64,000 nucleotides of DNA, from assembly GCA_038025085.1 (NCBI GenBank), contig CM076144.1, positions 1,488,001 to 1,552,000 of the forward strand, in the 5' to 3' direction. Below the pieces are notes generated by a model. It saw only the letters and a program-made list of their open reading frames with translations, did no database searches and was not told where the DNA came from. The stretch is from Tetragonia tetragonoides. Lineage: Eukaryota; Streptophyta; Magnoliopsida; Caryophyllales; Aizoaceae. Positions 30,977-42,009 of this stretch are shown here, one piece after another (the stretch's first letter is position 1; each line of letters starts with the position of its first letter). The position numbers and the translations under genes are program-made.

Positions 30977-33900
30977 TTGGTTCAATGTTTTGGTTATTGG
31001 GTTAAGGAAGTTTTGGTTGAAGTAAAATAGTACGAGTAGTAAAATATTTTGTGTTGAGGTTGGACTTTGGGGAGGGTGGGATAGTGGTCCTACAATCCTA
31101 TTGGATGGGTAAAGAGTTGGCGTCTAGGAGGCTAGGAGCGTAAACCAGAAAGGTCGTGCCAGGGAGGAATAATATTGTTATCTCCATAACAAGATAATAA
31201 ATATAAATAAATAAAATAAAAGAAAAAAGAATAACTTCCTCTAACTATACATGTACCATATACGTGTGAGGGCATAATAATATCGTGTGGAATTGACCAA
31301 ATTCATATATACTACTGCGGCTTTAATTTATTATGTCCTCATTCTCCATTAATTCCATTCCAAACTCCCCTTTTTAATTCCCCTAAAAAAAATCCCCTTT
31401 TTAATTAATTATTTTTTTCTTTTTTTTTTTGAGTTCAGATTCTTTAGACATGTTATAAGTATTGTTGATTAAAAAAAAAACATTAATTGTAATAGGGTTG
31501 TACCTCTTAGGACTTAGGTTGATCTAAAGACGTAAGCCAATGAGAATAATGATAAATGTGATTAGTCATATGAAATGTCTAGCTTTATCAAACTTTGCCA
31601 TAATCTCAACTTTATAGTAATGTCCTCTTTGTTTTCAATTTACCCAATCATTTTGCTTTTTTTATGAGTTGCTAATGCGGGTGAGCTTTTTTTTTTTTTT
31701 ACCAATAATAGGTCTTGTGTTTTGTGTTTTACCAAACGCCAATAACTTCTATAAATATCTACAAGTCAAGTCCACTAATATAATCTACTATCAACTATCT
31801 ACTATCAGCTAATTGCCAAATAAGCCCTTAATTTCCTTAAAACCATAAATGAAGAAGATATGGTTAGTTTGCATATAATTCATACCATTGTTTACTTATA
31901 TACTAATGATTTACTACACAACTAACTTAAGTAATTTTTCCCTGTTAAATTAATTAGTTTATTATTAAACTGAAATGCATGATCAAATCACAGGGATAGT
32001 GATTAGTGTTATAATGGGCAAAGGATCAGGATTGCTTATTTTGGCGCATTATATAACCTATGTTTGAGAAAAGTTCAAGATAAAGTATTACTGGGAGTAT
32101 ACTTTACCCATTCGTGGGTCGACTCGTGATCTAGGCTCTGTTTGATTCACCTTAATTTTACTTAAATTCAGTTCAGTTCAGTTCAGTTCAGTTTATGTGT
32201 AACTTTATCACTCATATAACCTTTTATTCCGAAATAATTTTATGATGATAATTATGTCATTGAAAAGACTTCAAAGCATACTTTTAAATGAATCCAATAT
32301 TGACTATGTTTGGACGAATTTTAAATGGTTAACGGTTAAGTGTAAGAAATCAATTCCGTTCAGATCAGTTCAAATCAGTTTATTTCAGATCAGTTTTATA
32401 CACGTAAATCAAACGTAGCCCTAGTCACCTGCATACTTGTGAAATTCTTTTTCTGCCAGAACGTCCTAGCTAGGAATACAACCATTAAGCTAAGAGAAAG
32501 GCCGACATAATATAATTAATGGTTACATAATTGAGTTGGAAACTACAAGAGCCAGACAATATGGCATAGTAATTGCCACTACTGGTATTGCTTTTGCTCC
32601 AGGCTAATTACCAACAGAGAGATTAGATTAGATTGGATTAGATCTGCATTAGTTGACTAAACATTAAATTAATCTATATATTGCAAAAAACAAATTAGGA
32701 CCCGGCCGTTTGGCGACAGTGAAAGCCAATACATATTGGATGTTTCACGCGGGATTGGAATGACCGGGCCACTAACCAACTAAACCTGCCGACACTCAGA
32801 TGTTTAACCCACAAGGAATGACCCCAACCAGTTTCCTAGCCAATTTAAATGACGTGGCAAGTAGGGTCCGGTCAACGAGTTCCCCAAACGCTGCGTCACC
32901 GCGGTCATGACAGACATTTTTTCCCTTCTGCTTTGAGTTTTGTGTCACTTTGAGACTCAAGTAACAATTTTATACTGAGTATATATGTTTAGTGGGAATA
33001 GGAGGTGGCCGGGGATAAGGATTAGAAAATTAGGATTGTAAAATTTCATGTTTGGTGTAAGGGATGGGGAATAGAGAATGGGTAGGGATAGGAATAAAAA
33101 GGCCTCTTATTCCACGTTTTTAATCCCATAGAGGGGCTGGTAAGTGGAGGAGGGATAAAGATTTTAATAGTCAAATAACTATCATGCCCATTAAAAAAGA
33201 CTGTAGATTTTTTCTCCTCTTTTATTTAATGGCATTTTGGTAAACTAACTTTACAATCCCCAATTTATTCCTGATATAATACCCACATAACAAACAGGGT
33301 AATGGGATTAACTATAGCAATTCCTTATCCCCTCAACACAAATCCCATCCCTATTCCCATAGTCTTACAGTCTCATTCTCACTTTCCAAACGCTCTCTAA
33401 GCTTAGTGTGCTCATCTAGTGCTTATTTTCACACTTGTCATAGAGTAAGATTCGAGTCTGGGCGTTCGCCTTCCTTGTCACCAAAATAACAATACTTCTC
33501 ACAATTCATTAATTCATAATAATTTTATTCTATGTTCTAAATATCTAACACACGGGAATTAACATGAGGCTTTAAACTCTTAATCTTCTAATTCATATCC
33601 TAATGAGTTGAGTTTATCTTGACGGGTACTAAAATTTTGTACATTTAATCGATCTCCTTTATTTTATGAGGTGATGAAAGGGCTGCGGAGTCTTACAAGT
33701 TGAAATGGTTACGTAAAATTCAAAAATTGAATCCCAATATCTTACTGAATTGCGTGCAGTCAATTATGTGATGTCTGATCAATTCTACCTGGCGGCCAAC
33801 CCTAACAAGACTACAAACTACAAAGAGGTTTAACTGTAAAAAGATACTATACTCCCACAAAAGAAATACTTTAGCCCCAAAATATTAGAGAAATAGGAGT

Positions 33901-34040
33901 AATATTCACAAACTAACTAAAGTGTTACAAGCGCCTTGAAAGGGGTAGCATAGTTGGTTGTGAGGTTAAATTTTATGGCAATGACCATGGTTTCCCAGTG
34001 GATCGTGCCCAAAAAGTTGCATTGAAAGCTACAATATCTT
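30977..34040. other. Transposon-littered intergenic stretch without genes
   Basis: It holds the CAGTT-rich MITE at 32134-32422. Near 33020-33400 there is a stretch whose ends read like a MITE (GTTTGGTGTAAGGGATGGGG and CTTTCCAAACGCTCTC), but I could not fix its borders. No coding signal. Confidence 0.4.
32134..32422. mobile_element. MITE with CTAGGCTCTGTTTGATT ends and a GTTCA repeat
   Basis: The left end CTAGGCTCTGTTTGATT and the right end AATCAAACGTAGCCCTAG are inverted. Inside is a (CAGTT)n run. A related internal segment with GTTTGGACGAGTTTTAAA occurs again near 61585-61705. I could not see a clean target duplication. Confidence 0.6.
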
Positions 34041-34168
34041 GTGTGGACTTAGTTCACTTTGGACCAAAGATCAAATCTTTTTAAAAAATACCTCCTATAT
34101 CCATAAAAGATTTAGACTATATCCTTGATTCAGCATTTGGTCCACGGTGGACTAAGTCCACACAGGAC
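34041..34168. mobile_element. Small MITE-like inverted repeat
   Basis: TGTGTGGACTTAGTTCAC, followed by TTGGACCAAA, on the left is mirrored on the right by TTTGGTCCACGG and GTGGACTAAGTCCACACA. The arms are about 32 bp with a 60-bp AT-rich centre. Confidence 0.6.
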
Positions 34169-34928
34169 GAACTGATAAAAAGCTTATTTGTGGAGGGATA
34201 ACATAACATGAATACCAACATTTCCATTTATTATCTTTTCTTCCTCATCAGATCAGTCAATCACCACCATGAACCTAGCTATCTATATGTGATGTCATTC
34301 TCACACAAACAGTTGAATCTTTGGAATTCAATTTGTTGACCCAGATAGTTTTTGGGATACATTAATCGTCTTTGAATGATTAAATAACGTGATGAATATG
34401 TTATATGTATGTACAAATACTTAAATAACTGGCCTGGTCAAAAAGCATATTTAGGAACACCATGACTTGAAGAAAATTCGCCAACTGAATCTATATGTAT
34501 GAAGCTAGTATTCTAAAATGTCAAAGTTCATTTGTTTTCTATTATGTTAATTAATATCATTTCTTGACAAGTGGTATTATTAATCAATCACGATATATTT
34601 AATTCTCAAGGTACTTTTGGATGGCTCCAAGATCATGGAATTAGTGATCGATCCATGAATCTGCAATGATTGGTAGTGCCAGTAATTACAGATTTTGTTC
34701 CTAGATCCCAATTAAGTCACTTGACGTCTCACACCCAAAAAATTATTAACCATAGTTTGATCATGCTCTGTAATATGATCATCATCACTAAAACTTTATA
34801 AATTGGAATTTATCTGAAAGTGGCCAATGTGTTTGGTTGGTCATAGGAATTACTCTAGAATTTACAGCATGAAATCCTACTTATTTAAAGAGGTAACTTC
34901 CTACAACTATTATACTTATTCCTACACT

Positions 34929-35395
34929 ATTATTTTTTTTTTTTGGGTAAGGCAAGAAACCAGGATAACCTTTAGAAAAGATTATTTTAAGAGGTCCGTC
35001 ATCAATAAATTGGTGAGGGACTGATCGAACGATGTCAACCAAAATAATAAATTAGGACAAGAGTGATCAATATTAGCCATAAAATCGGTCAGCCCATTAA
35101 CTTCCCCAAACAGTGGAGGACTTCTACATTATCAAAGAAATGTAGGTCTTTTTTAGTATCTATCATTATATTTTCTATTTCCCACGGAATATGTCACTCT
35201 CCTCTTAGTGCTTTAATAATTGTTAGATTGTCTCATTCGATAGTTAAGTTTATAATACCTCAATTTCTAGCTGCACGAACACCTTCTCTTAAGCCAATAA
35301 CTTCTGCTAACAAAAGTTTTACTTTTTTCCATTTATCAGGAAGTTACGTGACTATTTCTTTTGACATACAAGTATACAACCAAACAAATGCATAG
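34929..35395 (-). mobile_element. Decayed LINE 3' end (RNase H-like region)
   Basis: A T run (34929-34944) gives a poly-A tail on the minus strand. The following sequence is collinear with the better-preserved copy at 50573-51090, sharing GGCAA(A)GAA(A/G)CCAGG, TTAGCCATAAA and TTTTAGTATCTAT. Stop codons and indels break the frame. Confidence 0.55.
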
Positions 35396-35899
35396 TGCAT
35401 GCAGGCCTTTGTGCTTCTCATTATCCACAAAAGAAAAAAAATAAATGGCATAGTTGAGTTTGGAATCTCAAAGGACTATAATAATACGGATGTTCTCGTT
35501 ATTCACGGAATGGGGACAAAACCGTTGAAGAATGCACAAGAGAATGTGCGTGTTTGGCTTGGCTTGGCAAGGCCTGCCCTAGACGACTACACTAGACTTT
35601 TGGTCAATACAAACCAACATACCACCTAATACAATACTCTCTCCATTTCAAAATATCATTTTCACTTGTAGTTATAGTACAAGACTAGAGTACATAAGAA
35701 TGCCTCATATTAAGTCATATAATTGTCATATGTATATAAAGTTAAAGGGCCAACAGTGGACTACTTTTCAAGCATGACAATCGACAACTATGAAATTACT
35801 ATGAATTTTGAGCTCCCCTTATCTTGTAGAGTAGTGATTTATTGACTTCTACTTAACAAAATTCATACGTATTAAAAAAATATATTCAGAAATTTCAAC

Positions 35900-36310
35900 C
35901 ATGTCTATTGTAGGTGGTTCAGTTGAATACAACTCCTAATGTGTGGTCTGTTCTCCTCACCTTCTTTTTACTGAACTTATCTGCGCAATACTGAACTGAA
36001 CTGGAATTTACTAAACTGAACTAAACTTATTTTTACTGAATCTACAATTACAAAGAGTAAATTTGTTCTTTGGTTTACCGAACTCTACTGAATATTGCTG
36101 AACTGAACTGAATTGAATTTTACTAAACTGAATTTTACTGAATACTGTGGAATTTTTATTTTTATTTATTTATTTTTTTATTTTTATTTTTTTTTTTGCT
36201 AAGCATGTATTTGTTCCTTAGTTTGGTAAGCACTTCTATGTTTTTTTTTTTTTGCTAAGCATGTATTTGTTCCTTAGTTTGGAAACTAAGTACTTCTGTG
36301 GTTGTTTCAT
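35900..36310. repeat. ACTGAACTGAACT-rich repeat and an adjacent 57-bp tandem duplication
   Basis: At 35970-36150 ACTGAACTGAA motifs recur irregularly. At about 36187-36240 and 36241-36300 the unit TTGCTAAGCATGTATTTG, continuing with TTCCTTAGTTTGG, is present twice, each copy led by a T run. Confidence 0.6.
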
Positions 36311-36618
36311 ACCATTCATCAGCTATTTTTGCATCCTTTTCGATACGAAAATTAAAACCTGAAAACCCAACCCCATGGAAAAATTATGGAGTATCAGGGC
36401 CTGTGATCGCGTTTGGCACTTATATTTCATTCATTTGATGTTACTATGAACCAAAGCAATGGCTTAATAGAAACAAAGCATGAAAGGTAACTGAACAAAT
36501 GAATAGAATTGAGTAATGCATAAGCTGCAGTACAACACTATTAATAGTATTTGGTGTAGTTGATTTAGGAGCTTCAAGTAACAGCTCAATTAGGTACAAA
36601 AGCACATAACAGAATCAA

Positions 36619-38205
36619 TCAAGAGTGACTAAAGCTAGAGATAATAGGAATAACAATGAGCAATATGATCAACAAGAGTGCAATAATCCCAATGCACAAA
36701 CACCTCCTGCTGCTTCTCTGATGATCCTTAGCCTTCTTAAGATTCTTAGTGCCATCTTGAACATAATGTGAGGCATTAATCACATGATGCTCAATGTTGT
36801 CCATTTGCTCTCCTTGAGCCTCAACCATCACTGCCATGTCCAAAAACACTTGGTGCAGCTCCAACAGGCTGCGTTCGATCTCCTTGGCTATGTCATACCG
36901 CCCTTGGATCTCGACTACAGTCTCTAACACCTTGCCTCGGCCGTGCTCCTGGATGGCACGCGACAGGATCTCGCCTTCGCCATCACCTTTGGATATGATC
37001 CCCTCGATTACCTCGTCCTCTGGGTACTCTCCTGTCACTGTGTAGTAACATCTGCCTACTGTTTCCTTGTACTCAGACATCATTCTTTGCCTTAGGGTCT
37101 GGAAATCCATCATAAGCTCCTTGAGCTTCTTCCTTAGTCCATTTGTCACACATATACGAGTCCTGTCATTGTAAAGAAGGGGAGAAATTTATGTACAGTT
37201 CGTAAATTTATCAAATTCAGTTTGTCACCCAATTGCCCACATTTTATCACTTCTACCAAGTTCAATTCAGTTTATCCTACAGTAAAGGAGCCTAATTTTT
37301 CGTCTAAAACCCTTAACATATTAAAGTTCATCCAAATTTATCACAAACTAAATAAACTATCACAAACATAAAGCAAGGAAAAAGAAGATAAACATCATTA
37401 ACATAGTTCTGGTTCTAAATTGCAAATGCTCAATTTTCATGAACAGTTTCGAAGTCATACTTTGATCCTTTATTACCTACCAATTTCTCTATCCAGCAAA
37501 CAAGATCTACCAAAGTATTCATCTTATACTAATGTTCCATTTAGCATTCCCAAGTTCTAGACCCAGCCAAATCCATAAAATCTAAAATCATATCAAACAC
37601 CTTTATTTCACCCAATTGCCCAAAAATTTCACACATCAGACAAGTTCAAAAGTCAAGTATATCCTAACATAGTTCAATCTTTATCAGAGAAACCCTTAAA
37701 TTTACTAAATCCATCCAAATTCTCCACAAACTATCAACAATTCTAAAACCCATTATCACAAACCCCATTAAACAAATAATCACAAAACAGCAGCATAATT
37801 CACTTTCAAAAATTAACCCTGTTACCTATCAATGGGGGTACCCATTTCAGCCGATTGACGACGATTCTCCATAGTGGCACGGTCCATCAACTCAAGCCTG
37901 GCCTTGATAGCTTTGGTCTTCTTAAGGACAGTGACAATATCAGTATTAATTCGACCACGAAGCGCCTTCAAAGCGTCTGGCTTATGAAGGGACTTGCTCT
38001 CTTCGTTCGCAGTTTCGAGGGCGGTTAAGATATCTCTAATGGTGGCCATCTCTGCCTTCACCCTCTCTGCTTCTTCCAAAAAAGCCTCCATATTTGGGTC
38101 ATTTGATCTCTCCATTCCCATTTCTAGATCCTTCTCTACATCTTTTGCTGCCGCCTTTTTCAAATCGACGTAGCTCATGAACGATTTTGTCATTAGATCA
38201 TTCAT
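36619..38205 (-). CDS. SYP111: Cytokinesis-specific syntaxin KNOLLE (SYP111)
   Basis: Two exons, 38205-37826 and 37162-36619, join in phase to give 307 residues; Arabidopsis KNOLLE is close to this length. The N-terminus MNDLMTKSFMSYVDLKKAA matches KNOLLE specifically. The Habc region follows, with VTNGLRKKLKELMMDFQ and KMMSEYKE-like motifs. The SNARE helix contains LLELHQVFLDMAVMVEAQGE, with the zero-layer Gln. The C-terminal anchor is CIGIIALLLIILLIVIPII. KNOLLE is the Qa-SNARE that drives vesicle fusion at the forming cell plate in dividing cells. A 5' UTR intron is likely at 38215-38309. MSA boxes further upstream fit G2/M-specific expression. Confidence 0.95.
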
Positions 38206-38214
38206 TTTGTCCCC

Positions 38215-38309
38215 CTGAGAAAAAGAAGAAATTTCAGCAAAATTTAGATAAAGGGTCTGTGAAATTTGTTGAGGGAAATATATTTTTTGACTAAAGATTA
38301 GAACTTTAC
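38215..38309 (-). other. SYP111: 5' UTR intron of KNOLLE
   Basis: The minus strand reads CCACAG|GTAAAG at the donor and TTTTTCTCAG|GGG at the acceptor, nine bases before the ATG. The upstream non-coding exon contains a CT repeat (complement of 38390-38405). Confidence 0.6.
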
Positions 38310-38467
38310 CTGTGGTTTAGTAGCTAAGTTGCTGATACTTTGTTGATTACGATCTACGAATTTCAGATTGAAATTGTGACTGAGATTCAGAGAGAGAGAG
38401 AGAGAAATAGAAAGGGTGCTTATCAGGGAAAGAAGAAGAGGAGCGTTATATTTGATTGGGGAAATAT

Positions 38468-38478
38468 GACCGTTGGGG
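38468..38478 (-). promoter_or_regulatory. MSA element (MYB3R site) of KNOLLE
   Basis: The minus strand reads CCCAACGGTCA, a full match to the M-phase-specific activator consensus YCYAACGGYYA. A second, 10-of-11 copy (ACCAACGGCTA) lies at about 38622-38632. A CCAAT and an AAATATAA motif lie just downstream (38446-38460). Confidence 0.7.
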
Positions 38479-38639
38479 AAATCCCATCATTTGCAGATAC
38501 AAAATATTCGAACGTTACAGGCTAGCGAATGAGTAAATGACCTTATTACCCTTCGCTAGTTGATTAATGAACAGCGTGGTGTAGGGGTTATTTGGTCTAT
38601 TAAGGTTTATATTCAAAGCTATAGCCGTTGGTGGGCAGC

Positions 38640-40480
38640 TTACGTGTAAAAGAAATAATGGGCTTTCATAGGATGTTTGGTACTTATGTCCCCGTACAGG
38701 CTTTTCTACCTTATTGGGCTTGTCAAATTGGGCTATTTTTTCTTAACTTATTTATCGCTCATCCTTCGACTGAAGGGTCTTAGATCTGCTATGTTCGTGA
38801 GGAAAGTAGCTCTCTATATTTCTCCCTTGATGTTAATGGTCTGTTGGTTTGTATATTGAGCATTGAAATACAACCTTCTTATTTCTCACTCGGTTTACAA
38901 AATATCCTTTATAAGGCTGCCTGGCCCGCCTCAACATGAGATCACCTTTGTAGTCAACCTTTGTAGTGAAGCTTGATTTCATGTTTGTTTATTGCGTCTC
39001 ACGTTGAGGTCGCATCATATGAATTTTTGTGTTGGGCTTATGCTCATTCACTAAACCCCCAAATTCCAGAATTGCTATGTCCTCTGCCATGTTTTTAGGC
39101 CTATTGTTTCAGTAATTTTGTGTGTATAAAAGCGTATGAGGAAAACGGAAGTTGTGGAATGAAACATGCAAGACGGAGCAAAATAAAACGAAATCAAAGT
39201 TAGAACAACAAAACGATTGGTAGTACGATTCAGAAAGACTAACTTGCGAAATGAAAGAAGTGGATATTGAAACCGGAATGAAAAAAAAAACATGTCCTAA
39301 CTTGTATTTGCGCTCCCATTAGACATTGCCATCATTTTCTCAATTTTTTTATTTTTCTTTTGACAAGAAAAATTTTTCTCAATTTGTTTCCACATGAAAT
39401 GGCCTAATATCCATTTAATTCGTACATTGAAAGTATAAGATACAGATCATCAAACACATATCAATGGAAGTATATAGTATCAATTTTTTTTTATTATTAA
39501 TGGATATAAAGTATTTCAACATGTTGTACACTTGTATAGAGTATATGCTAGCACCAAATATTGACCCTTTCTCTAATTGAGTAATTGTGTACTCATATTT
39601 CACAAATGTGAAAACAAAAAACTTTCTATACACTATGTATACATCCAGAAATGTTGTTGTTGTATACCACGAATTGTTTGACTAATCATAAACATAGAAT
39701 AACTAATTTGCAACGATAATTGATGATATAGACATGTACAAGTTTGTAAGTGCCTAAATTACTTTATAGTACAACCAAAAATGAGTTATCCCTTCCCATA
39801 ATTACATCTTTTCCCATGCGTTGCCTCTCGTAAAATGGCATATGCAAATGCAATTGAGCATTATTGTCTCATTCAACGTAACCAAATCGAGAGCAGTTCA
39901 GAAATTGATTGTGTCTACCACACCTTATTTCTTCACGTCAAACAATTATCCTACATATACAAATAAAAGTATATGGATTAATAAATGACTAAGTAATCAC
40001 ATGAGTTGAAGATAATCAAGCCATTGAAACAAATGTATAATTTCATGCTGAAAAAATATAAATCTATCTATTGAAGAACATAACAAATAACATTAATTCC
40101 TATCCTCTTCTGATCAAATATTTTGATATGGTAGTTTGTTATCGATTGACACAATTAGAGTACCAAGCAAGAAAAGATGAAAGACAAACAAAAAAAGATT
40201 ATCTCTTACATTTCTCTCAAGATATTGGGGGGCAAAAGTTTGAACTCATCATATGATAATTATCATCCAAAAATCACAAAAATAACATCATCATCATCAT
40301 TTCTGTTCATTTACAATTTTCCGTTCATTCACAACTCACAACTCACAACTATTTGAATCCGACCTCGTGCCCCGCATGTGACCCACTCCGACCCGATCCT
40401 TCCTTTGCCAAAATTGCCCTCGTCTTCAATGGCAAAAGACCATCTAGCGAAAACGCCACCCAAAATTTTCCAAACCATCC
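38640..40480. other. Intergenic, no gene seen
   Basis: AT-rich sequence between KNOLLE and the seven-transmembrane gene. No ORF with codon-like character and no element with clear ends. Confidence 0.4.
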
Positions 40481-40482
40481 CC

Positions 40483-41538
40483 TCAAACGGATCCCTCCTC
40501 CGAATCACCCCGTCCGACACTAAGCACATCGGTAATCGGCTTAATGACCAAAACACCCTGGCTAACCGACCCGATAACCACCACACAAACAAAATTCACA
40601 AGCATAAAAACATAAAACCACACATTCTCCGGGTCCCAAAAAACCGAGACCGTAACCATCACCATCTGAACCAAAACACAAACCAAAACCGTATAAGCGA
40701 GCGTATTCACACGCGCCCTCAAGCGCTTGTTAATCGCCAATGACATAACCTTACAACACGACAACAAAAAGACAAGCACATAGAAAACGCCAAACGCCGC
40801 GAATATCACGCAACCAAGCAAAGGGTACGTGCAATACACGACCTGCCCCCCAGTATTCTCATCCTTTAACAAAACCGAACTGCGGTAAAATATCGACGGT
40901 AAATTGAAAAACTTTCCCGGTAAAACGTAAACCGCGAAATAAAACGCAACCACAAGGGGCAAACAGGTAATTGCGACAAACCCAATTGCCCACAAATTAC
41001 TGGGGCTCCGTTTGTTGATGGATATGTTGACGAGAAATAAGAGTGAGACTAAAAACCCGGGTTCGTATAACCCGAATGAGAGAATAAGATGGACTTTACA
41101 AAATTGGGTTTGGTGAGGTAAAGATAGAGGTGGTAAAAAGGGGAAAATGTAATTTTTACGAATTACCGGTAACCGGAGAAACTCGTTGATGGACCATAGA
41201 GAAACTAATACAATCATTAAAAAACGGGCGGTCCAATGTGCGGTGAATGACCGGAGCTTGGCTGAGCGGGTTGATTTGAGACGAAGGTGGAGAATAAAGG
41301 AGAGAGAAAGAAGAGAGAGAAAAAGGAAGCATAGGATCAATGCGATTGTGGCTATGTCGAAAAATGTGTCAACGACGGGTACTGCCGGGAAGTAGAAATT
41401 GGCCCGCCGGAAAGCCCAATTGTTGACGGGGGCCCAAGCCCAGTTGGTGGATGTGGTGGTGGGCTCAGGTGCAAGGGTGGGACCCAATGAAAAACTATTA
41501 TTATCAAATGTAGTGGTGATGGTAGATGTAGATGTCAT
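40483..41538 (-). CDS. Plant seven-transmembrane protein of unknown function
   Basis: An intronless ORF of 351 residues. A Ser/Thr-rich N-terminus is followed by seven hydrophobic segments at about residues 55-82, 100-122, 150-175, 182-208, 240-262, 278-302 and 305-332, then a short acidic tail. Notable stretches are HWTARFLMIVLVSLWSINEF, LRLPVIR, LSFGLYEPGFLVSLLFLVN and KRLRARVNTLAYTVLV. I recall similar uncharacterised plant membrane proteins with the EPGFLVSLLFLVN-type motif but no named function. GPCR-like topology alone does not show receptor activity. The codons are markedly GC-rich compared with the flanks. The leader above it holds a long CT repeat. Confidence 0.82.
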   Translation of the reverse strand: MTSTSTITTTFDNNSFSLGPTLAPEPTTTSTNWAWAPVNNWAFRRANFYFPAVPVVDTFFDIATIALILCFLFLSLLSLSFILHLRLKSTRSAKLRSFTAHWTARFLMIVLVSLWSINEFLRLPVIRKNYIFPFLPPLSLPHQTQFCKVHLILSFGLYEPGFLVSLLFLVNISINKRSPSNLWAIGFVAITCLPLVVAFYFAVYVLPGKFFNLPSIFYRSSVLLKDENTGGQVVYCTYPLLGCVIFAAFGVFYVLVFLLSCCKVMSLAINKRLRARVNTLAYTVLVCVLVQMVMVTVSVFWDPENVWFYVFMLVNFVCVVVIGSVSQGVLVIKPITDVLSVGRGDSEEGSV

Positions 41539-41774
41539 TGAAAGATTGTTGTTTTTGGTAAAAGTTTGAATCTTTCAATGACAATCCGTCGTCGTTTTTC
41601 ATGAAGGTATGAGTTTTTGTTTTTTGGGTTTTGTTTGTTGTTTTTTGAAATTTCTGGGTTGTGGGGGACGGAAAGAGAGAGAAATTGAGGAGAGACAAAG
41701 GGAGGGAGGGCGAAAACGCCCGCCTTTGGCCCCCTGTTCTGTCTCCTCAAGTGAAAGAGGGAAGAAAAAGGATT

Positions 41775-41777
<3 letters not shown>

Positions 41778-41817
<40 letters not shown>
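41778..41817. repeat. GA/CT microsatellite in the 5' leader of the seven-transmembrane gene
   Basis: About 20 uninterrupted GA dinucleotides on the plus strand, CT in the sense of the gene. They lie 240 bp above the ATG. A TATA-like CTATATAA on the minus strand lies near 41945-41952. Confidence 0.75.
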
Positions 41818-41818
<1 letters not shown>

Positions 41819-42009
41819 AGTTTGGAGAGAGAAAAAAGAGGGGATAATGGAGTAATGGTGGCGGTGTTATTTTTGATGATTTAAGAGAGAGGGGCATGAA
41901 ATACGGGATATAAAAAAGGATTATATTAGTGGAAAAATAATGGGTTATATAGGAAACAGAATATATTAAGAAAGAAATCATAATAAAAAACTAAATAAAA
42001 TAGGAATAT

